The notes under the pieces: generated by a model | Seen by the model: the letters and a program-made list of their open reading frames with translations, nothing else | What the model was told of the DNA's origin: nothing | The model's database searches: none | Assembly: GCA_036435485.1 (NCBI GenBank) | Contig: CM071598.1 | Span: forward strand, 143,820,148 to 143,884,147 | Length of the DNA stretch: 64,000 bases | Reading direction: 5' to 3' | From: Saposhnikovia divaricata | Lineage: Eukaryota; Streptophyta; Magnoliopsida; Apiales; Apiaceae | Part shown: one piece after another, positions 57,448 through 64,000 of the stretch | Numbering within the stretch: position 1 is the stretch's first letter | How the letters are laid out: each line of letters starts with the position of its first letter | Translations under genes and position numbers: made by a program

Positions 57448-60400
57448 ATGGCATCTAAAGCATTCACTGCTCTTGGCTTACGGTTTGTTCCTAATAACTA
57501 TGAAGCTCCACTCTATCATGAACGCATTCCAGAATCGTTTCATCTCATGCAGAACTTTTTGAGGGATTCAGAGATTGGACAAGCTCTGACTGGACCTGCT
57601 ATTCTTTCTGCGTCTCAAATTGCTTCATTCTGGCAGAACTCAGTTTGTGGATGGAGGAGAAAGTGGAACTCCTACCATTATCTTCACCTATGACGATCAA
57701 GACCATGTGATTACTCCACAGACTGTACGAGATACGATGGGTTTTGACACACATACTTCTTATGCTCTGGTTAGTGAAAGTTATCTGAGAGATATGCTAC
57801 AAGAGATAGGTTACATGGAATCTCTTGACAAGCTTGGCAGCATAAAGAGACCAAATCTAAGAAAGGAATGGAATTTCTTCTTTGATTGCATAACAAGAAC
57901 ATTCCAGAAGAAAGTCACAAACTGGGATGCCATTCCAATGGATAGTCTCCATATCGGGTATTCTTTGCTCTATGGTATTAATTTTGATTTTGGTCGATAT
58001 GTTTTGATGAACTTAGGTGAGAAATTGTCAGAGACTACCACTGTTTACTATGCTCGTTTTTGTCAAATGTTGTTCAATGCATGTGTACCTGGTCTTGACA
58101 TTGATGAAACTGATACAGTTGATCCTTTTAGAGTCAATAAGCGCATATTCTCTGATATGACTAACAAGGATGTTGGTAAAGAAAATCTTCCTGAGTTTAT
58201 CATGCCTCTTGCTCTACGAAATTTTCTAAATCAACCACAAGAACCACAACAAGATCAACAGGAATCACAACACGATGCACCACAACAAGATGAACCTGAA
58301 CAAGAACCACAACAACCTGAACCACACCTTGAACCTCAACTAGAACCAAACACTGATTCACCTGCAAAGCAACCTTCACCCACTTCAAACACAAACTCTG
58401 ATTCGTCACAATCTCCACCAGCATCACAGTCTAAAATGCAAAGAGCTAAGAAGGCAGTTACTAAACTACGTGCAAGTCTAAAGCAGGAAGTAGAGACACA
58501 AAGAAAATCAAAACGGAAATCTCCTGAAGCTGTTTACACTAGAAGGGGGAAAAGAATGAAAGCTCGGGCAAACATATCTAAGTCACTCTCAGTGGTAGAA
58601 CGAACTCCACAAACTAGCGAAGAGGATTCAGATAATGTACCTCTAGCAAAACGAAGAAAAGTGTTATTCTCTGATTCTGTGGATGACGATATTGAAGCTC
58701 CAGAGGTTGTTTCACAGCAAATACCTTCTGTTGAGATTGAGACAGATGCAATACCTGCAGAGGATGTAGTACCTGCAGAGGATGTAATGCCTGCAGAGGA
58801 TAAAATGCCTGCGGAAGAGGATGCAAGAGATGGTGTTTCTCCAATAAATGCTGTTCCTGATTCATTTATGCCATTTTCTGATCCTATCTCTAATGTTGGA
58901 ATAGTTGATCAACTTACATCTGTACCTTCTGAAGTTGTGGCATCTCATACTGAGATAATATCTGATGCTCACCACACTGTTGAAGAAGGTGAAGAAATTG
59001 ATCAGGCAACCAAAGTAACTTCTCAGTCAATGCCTGTTGTTGAGCCTGAGCAACATGAAGAAAATCTTCAAAAGCATACAGAAGATATTGCTAAATCTAT
59101 GGCTGAAGATGAACCAGTTAAAGCTACAAGTGTTGAAGCTGAAGGTGACAGTAGTGCAAACTCTGATACTTCTCTGAGTGCACCAGTACAAACTGATGAT
59201 AAACATACACCTTTTTCTCAACCTTGTTCTTCTCATGAAGTTGAAAGAGCACAATTTGCCAAGAATGCAGCTGAATGGTACAAAGAAGATTGTATTTTTC
59301 CATCAAGAAGAGCAGCTACGTTTGTTAAGCAAAGTGCTGATACTATCTCTAATCCAGAGATTCTTTCTTGCTTGAAAGCAACTATAGTTCAAGTTAAAAC
59401 TCTGGATAGACGATTTGATGATACTAATTTGGCAATCACTTCTTTGAGAAATGAGGTTGTAGCTAGAGAGATGAAGATGGAAACACATTCCAAACTAGTG
59501 ACTACAAAATTCTCTAAAGCTCAAGACAATATCCTTGCCAGATTGAGTAAAGTTGAAGAAAATCAGTCTGATTTATCTGCTAAAATTGATTCTATTGCTA
59601 CCTCTCTGGAGTTAATTACTTCTATTCTTATGCCTGATGATGTCAAAAAGGGGGAGAGAGTTGTTAGAAGGGATAGTTCTGGAGATGGAGGGGCAGGTAA
59701 CAAAGACAAAGGAAAGAAAAAGGCTGAGGAGGTTCAAACTCTGAGAACTAGTAAGTCATCCAAATCACAGTCTGTTGGAAGAAATACTGATACTCAAGGA
59801 ACTTCAAGGACTAAGAGTTTACTGTTGTTTTCAAATCCACAAACTGATGAAGAGTTGGCTGCTAAGTTATTCATTGAAGAGAATGAGGAAGGAGTAACGA
59901 TTGAAGATGTTGAAGCTGAGGAAAAGAGTTTACATGAAGAACATCTTAAAGCTTTAAAGTCTGACAAAGTACAAAAAGAAAAAGCTCCTAGGTCTGTTCT
60001 TAAAGGCGTTGTGATCAAGGAAAATGTTGATGCTGATCAAAGATTACATTTATCTAAGAAATCAACAGAAGCTGAAGCTAAACACAAGCTGAAAGGTATT
60101 GTTATGGAAGGAGAAGATTCAAAGAAGAAAGATACAACCTCTGTTGCTACACAAGTTGTGTTTAAACCTCTATCTTCTCAGTTGAAATCTGTTTTTGGCA
60201 AAGGAACAATTTCTGATCCAAATGAGTTATCTGGAGTCTCAATGAATATTTCTGATGGTAGAGCTTTATCTGGTAAGATTGGAAATAATAAAGCTGGATT
60301 AGGCTCACATAGAGACAGGAGGCAATATACTGGTCCTAGAGATCCTTCTTCACTGGCTGTTCCAGGTCGTGGTGTACCTCAAGAGAGTCTGGATAGACTG

Positions 60401-60958
60401 GAATCAGTGCAGGTGGTTTATCAGAAGAGTTTAGATAAAGATTTTCTTCTTTACTTCATGGCTGATGGGACAGTATTCAAAGTTGGTGAGAATGATATCA
60501 TCTTGAAATATTGGGAAGAACTAGAGTATGTTCTATATCTTCTCAAGGTGAATAGTCGAAGGACTGAATTTGTTGCTAATGTACTAAGACAGAAGATGAT
60601 TCAGAATCTGGCTATTAGAGGACAGAAATACAATAGCAGATACATTCCTAAGTACAAGGATTATCAAGGCAATCTCATTGAAATGAAGAAAGGTACTGCA
60701 AAATTAAAAACTGATTTGGGAATCACAGTACTTGAATTCAATACTCAGGCAGAAAAAGACAGATTTATCAGACTGGGTAATGAAATGAGAAGAAACAAGA
60801 TTTATGATCTTAGGGCTGCTATTTACCAAACAGATGAAAGTGATCCTCAACTCAGAGAAATCAAGGAAGCAATGAAGACTGAACTTGAAAATGCAGAAAG
60901 AAGATTGCTGATTGATTATCTCAGAACCATGCCAGATCTTGAAATGATTAGAGATTAA
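57448..60958 (+). pseudogene. Long 3' ORF of Sirevirus B, one frame change
   Basis: About 1170 codons from ATG 57448. The frame changes once near 57644-57646 (a TTT run), between FWQNSV and VDGGESGTP; conservation with the Sirevirus A ORF is seen on both sides, so this is a mutation or sequencing error. N-terminal domain ~1-255 shares RKEWNFFF, YSLLYG, FGRYVLM, YYARFCQM and KRIFSDMTNKD with Sirevirus A. Then come a Gln/Pro/Glu-rich stretch, basic clusters (YTRRGKRMK ~362, LAKRRKV ~399), AEDVVPAED-like repeats, a coiled coil (~650-731, ending PDDVKKGER), a Lys/Ser-rich linker, and a C-terminal domain (~960-1170, LLYFMADGTVFKVG) absent from Sirevirus A. No signal peptide or membrane segment. 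Function unknown; possibly nuclear. Confidence 0.7.
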
Positions 60959-61103
60959 AGTTCTGTAAGAATTTTCTTATTCTCTATAGTCTTCAAGCTT
61001 AAACTCTGAATCTGTATAAACACTGTATTTATCATTTGTTTTGACATCATCAATTATTGTCATTAACTTGTACATTTTTGATAATGAACAAGTTGGGGGA
61101 GAT
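60959..61103 (+). other. 3' tail and polypurine tract of Sirevirus B
   Basis: One AAACTCTG motif lies at ~61002, and GTTGGGGGAGAT (61092-61103) directly precedes the 3' LTR. An internal AAAAAGGGGGAGAG lies upstream at ~59645, inside the 3' ORF. Confidence 0.8.
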
Positions 61104-61614
61104 TGTTAAATATAATTGATGTGTTTTGATCAGTGTTTAAGTGTTACAGGGAGTTATCAGAGTTTAGCTGGAAGCAGTCAGAGTTTGTGTAAACTCTGAC
61201 AGTTGGAAGCTCGACAGAGTTTGTTAAACTCTGTCTGGAGGAAGCGTGTCTACTGTTCAACAGTGATTAAAGATTAATTATGGAAGCGATATCTTTGAAG
61301 ATTGGATAGCTATCAAAGAGATCGAGTTGACATAGGAGACGTGTGACAATCTGTAATTGATATCATTGTATAGCTGATTATTAGGAATATCAATTAGAGA
61401 TTGTATCGTAGCTGTATGTTATATAAATACAGATAGGTTAACCCTAGAAGGGTATCGATAACGAATTATCATTATTGTAACCTAGCAGCTCTTTGTGATA
61501 TTTTACATCACGAAGAGGGTTTGAAATACAAGAAGTTTTTTTTAAGTGCATAAACGCTTTTACTTGTTAATCTCTCATACAAAGTTGATTATTATTTGTG
61601 TATTCGGCCTAACA
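61104..61614 (+). repeat. 3' LTR of Sirevirus B
   Basis: 511 bp, same ends and internal offsets as 48825-49335. TATAAATA at 61422-61429. Confidence 0.95.
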
Positions 61615-61619
61615 AAGTA
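61615..61619. repeat. Target-site duplication of Sirevirus B, right
   Basis: AAGTA, identical to 48820-48824. Confidence 0.9.
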
Positions 61620-63158
61620 TATTAAAGCTGAGGATAGCATGAAGAAAGAAGCCACAGAAGGTAATGGAAAAGGTAACAATGGTTCAAAGAAGCGAAAGCA
61701 AGAGCAAGAGTACGATGCTAGGGATAAATATCCCCAAACTAGCAAGGACTCAGACTCACCGCCACCAAAGAAGAATTTTGGACCAAGATTTTCTGACTAT
61801 TCAAGGTTGAATGCTCCTAGGAGTCAGATCTTGTTGGAAATTGAGAAAGATAAGGAATTCCGATGGCCAAAGCCACTTAGGGGAGACCCCGCAAAATGAA
61901 ACAAGGATCAGTATTGTAGGTACCATAAGGATGTGGGACATGATACCGATGATTGTAGGCAACTCAAGGACGAGATTGAATTCTTTATTCGAAGAAAGAA
62001 GCTAGGCCAGTTCACGAAGGGTGAAGATAGTGGAAATCAAAGGAGGGATTATGACAGGAAGAATAATGATCGTAGGGACAACAACTATGATCGCAACCCA
62101 CAGCCCCGAGGGCCAGTTATCAATATGATTTGGGGAGGCCCGACAGCGGTCGGCACAACTCGAAACTCTCGAAAGATATATGCCAGAGAAGTGATTCACA
62201 TCGTGAGAGAGGCCCCGAAACGTGCTAAGACTGAAATAGTGATTGGTTTTGATGATTCAGATCTCGAAGGGGTGAAGTTCCCCCACGACGACCCGTTGGT
62301 CATAACCCCTGTAATTGGAAACTCGGAAGTAAAGCGAGTCCAGATAGACAATGGAGCTTCGGTTGACATTCTGTTTCATGACGCGTATGTGAAGATGGGG
62401 TACACTGACTCTCAGTTGATCCCGACCAACATGCCTATCTATGGATTTAATGGAGTTGAATCCAAAGTTGAAGGAACCATTCAGCTGCCTGTGACTATTG
62501 GGTAGGAACCATTCAGATGCTACATTTCTTAGTAATCAAGGCAGCCTCGACATATAATGCGATCCTGGGAAGGACTGGGCTTCATGCGTTTAAGGCTGTG
62601 GGCTCTACCTATCACATGAAGATTAAGTTTCCAACTCGTAATGGTGTTGGAGAATAGAGAAGAGATCAGAAAATGGCTAGAAGTTGCTATATAGCTGCTT
62701 TAAGGGCCGATGGAGTCGGGGGGGAGGTCCTTCCGAATGAAGACATGGATGTCCGAGGAGATGATGAGCACCGAGGGAAGCCGACAGAAGATTTGGTTCC
62801 TATACCTCTAGATCTCGGAGACCCCGAAAAGGTTACGTATATTGGAGCTTCTTTGAAGGAACACTTGAAGGGCAGGTTGATGACTTTCTTACAAGAAAAT
62901 AGTGATGTGTTTTCTTGGTCAGCGGCCGACATGCCAGGGATTGATCCCCAACTCATAACTCACAAGCTGAATGTCGATCCAAAGCGGAAGACAATAAAGC
63001 AGAAGAAGAGGAATTTTGCTCCTGAAAGGCAAGAGGCCATTAAGCAAGAAGTTGACAAGCTCTTAGAGGCTGGGTTTAATGAAGAGATTCAGTTTCCCGA
63101 ATGGTTGGCCATCCCTGTGATGGTCAAGAAGGCAAATGGAAAGTGGAGGATGTTTATT
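61620..63158 (+). pseudogene. Retand-type gag C-terminus, protease and start of RT
   Basis: The gag frame interrupted at 48824 resumes here: a Lys/Arg-rich part, TGA at 61897-61899, the knuckle YCRYHKDVGHDTDDC, an Asn/Arg-rich stretch, and the protease (VQIDNGASVDILFHDAYVKM). DNGAS stands where this family usually has an Asp-x-Gly-Ser/Ala motif. TAG at 62503-62505 and a frame change follow; YNAILGRTGLHAFKAVGSTYH lies in another frame. From 62673 the pre-RT region is readable (FLQENSDVFSWSAADMPGIDP, HKLNVDP, FAPERQEAIKQEVDKLLEAG, EFPEWLA-like, VKKANGKWRM). RT stops there, at the Athila LTR. Confidence 0.82.
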
Positions 63159-64000
63159 AATAAGTGCATATTTTTGCATATTTTTATTACCTATTTATTG
63201 CTTGAACTCGTATTTTAATAATTTATTTTGTTGCATTTCAGGAAATTCGTGAATAAATAAAGAAATGGCAAAATAAAGAAATAAAGAGCAAGGAAGGGAA
63301 AAAGAGGAAGAAAAAGGACTTAAATGAAAAAAAGGAAAAAGAATTAGGAGCTTGGAGGAAAGGGAATCTTTCAAGACACATGGAAGGTGGAGATCATCCC
63401 AACACACTAAATAAATGTATGACCAAGATCCACTCAACAAAGCTTAAGGAGGAAGGAAACAATTGGATGGCTAGGATTTCTCCACCACATTTGAAGGTGT
63501 ATGGTGGAGATTCACCCAACACACCCCTAGACCCTAATTCTTATCCTATAAATACCCCCTTACCCCCTTTGTATTGATCAACTTAGATTTTAGGGTAGCT
63601 TTAATTTCTTGTTTTTTTTTTAGTTTCAAATCTTTTAAACACTTTTTATTTTAATGCAAAAATTCCGTTTCCTTTAATTTCTCGTCTTGTTCTTTCATTT
63701 TTGTTGCATAGCTTTCGTTATTTTCGTAAATCCGTTTAGTGGACAAAGTAGCGAAATGCTAACCACTATGGGTTGAAAATAACGATTTTTATTTTCTTGC
63801 TCATAATTTTAATTTTATTTTTATTTCGTAATCTTGCCCCTTTAAATTTTGATTTTATTGTGGGCCATTTTAATTCCAAATCCTCGTTTTAGTGTAATTT
63901 TTAATTTCGTAGTTAATTTCTTTATTAGCATATTTAATTAAAAAAAACACAAAAATATTTGTTTTGTTAATTTTCAGTATTTATTTACCAGTTTTATTTC
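63159..64000 (+). mobile_element. Second Athila LTR, left part, inserted in Retand RT
   Basis: From TAATAAGTGCATATTTTTGC the sequence matches the Athila LTR at 35268-35835 and continues past its truncation to the window end. CTATAAATACCCC (~63546) is the TATA box. The first bases differ from TGATAAG, so the exact left end is uncertain. Whether a full element or solo LTR follows lies outside the window. Confidence 0.75.

Larger units (their letters stand above)
48825..61614 (+). mobile_element. Sirevirus B: young, nearly complete Ty1/copia Sirevirus
   Basis: A 12.8-kb element has two 511-bp LTRs that look identical base for base, a perfect AAGTA target duplication, an initiator-Met primer-binding site, intact gag (743 residues), intact pol (1109 residues), an antisense small gene, a long 3' ORF and a polypurine tract. 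Identical LTRs imply very recent insertion. The only coding break I see is one frame change in the 3' ORF near 57645. It is inserted in the gag of a dead Retand-type element. Confidence 0.93.
47024..63158 (+). mobile_element. Retand-type (Tat) gypsy element, degenerate, nested
   Basis: The LTR (47024-47520) is followed by a decayed TGGCGCCGTCTGTGGGA-type primer-binding site, gag, protease and the start of RT. Sirevirus B (48825-61614) splits gag, and an Athila LTR cuts RT at 63159. The rest lies beyond the window or is lost. Stops throughout show it is dead. It is inserted in the tandem array, so it is younger than the array and older than its two inserts. Confidence 0.82.

Overview
This is a plant nuclear window, almost certainly from a eudicot, and it consists almost entirely of repeats. 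I find no host gene, rRNA or tRNA gene. The evidence is nested LTR retrotransposons of four plant lineages (Ty1/copia Sirevirus, Ty3/gypsy Tekay chromovirus, Athila, Retand-type Tat), hAT-like DNA elements, AT-rich intergenic DNA, plant-type TATA boxes and an AACAATGGC start context.

Layout. 1-2064: no gene seen, possibly an old LTR remnant. 2065-26687: an old Sirevirus ('Sirevirus A'; LTRs 2065-2805 and 25923-26687) with broken gag and pol, split at 8622/21021 by a 12.4-kb minus-strand Tekay chromovirus with LTRs over 3.5 kb. 26688 to about 28520: a truncated internal piece of a sibling of Sirevirus A, abutting its 3' LTR. About 28521-35835: an Athila-type element with gag and protease but no recognisable RT, RNase H or integrase. 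35836-42050: AT-rich DNA with two hAT-like elements and a possible Helitron end. 42051-47023: a tandem array of a ~1.38-kb unit. 47024-63158: a Retand-type gypsy element whose gag is interrupted by a very young Sirevirus ('Sirevirus B', 48825-61614; 511-bp LTRs that look identical; AAGTA target duplication) and whose RT is interrupted by a second Athila LTR running off the window end.

The most interesting content is in the two Sireviruses. Both carry, between pol and the 3' LTR, (i) a long 3' ORF with a shared N-terminal domain, basic clusters and a shared coiled coil, but no signal peptide or membrane segment, and (ii) on the opposite strand just upstream, a small transcription unit with its own TATA box, short leader, acidic ORF and poly(A)-like end. 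The two are head-to-head around a shared intergenic region. Each element also repeats its own short motif (AAACTCTG in B, ATCAGGAT in A) through its LTR and 3' non-coding DNA. In both, gag and pol are separated by a stop followed by TTGCAG|G in different relative frames, which points to splicing rather than frameshifting.

Mechanistic proposals are inference. Lineage calls rest on protein motifs, primer-binding sites and LTR ends read by eye; no database search was possible.
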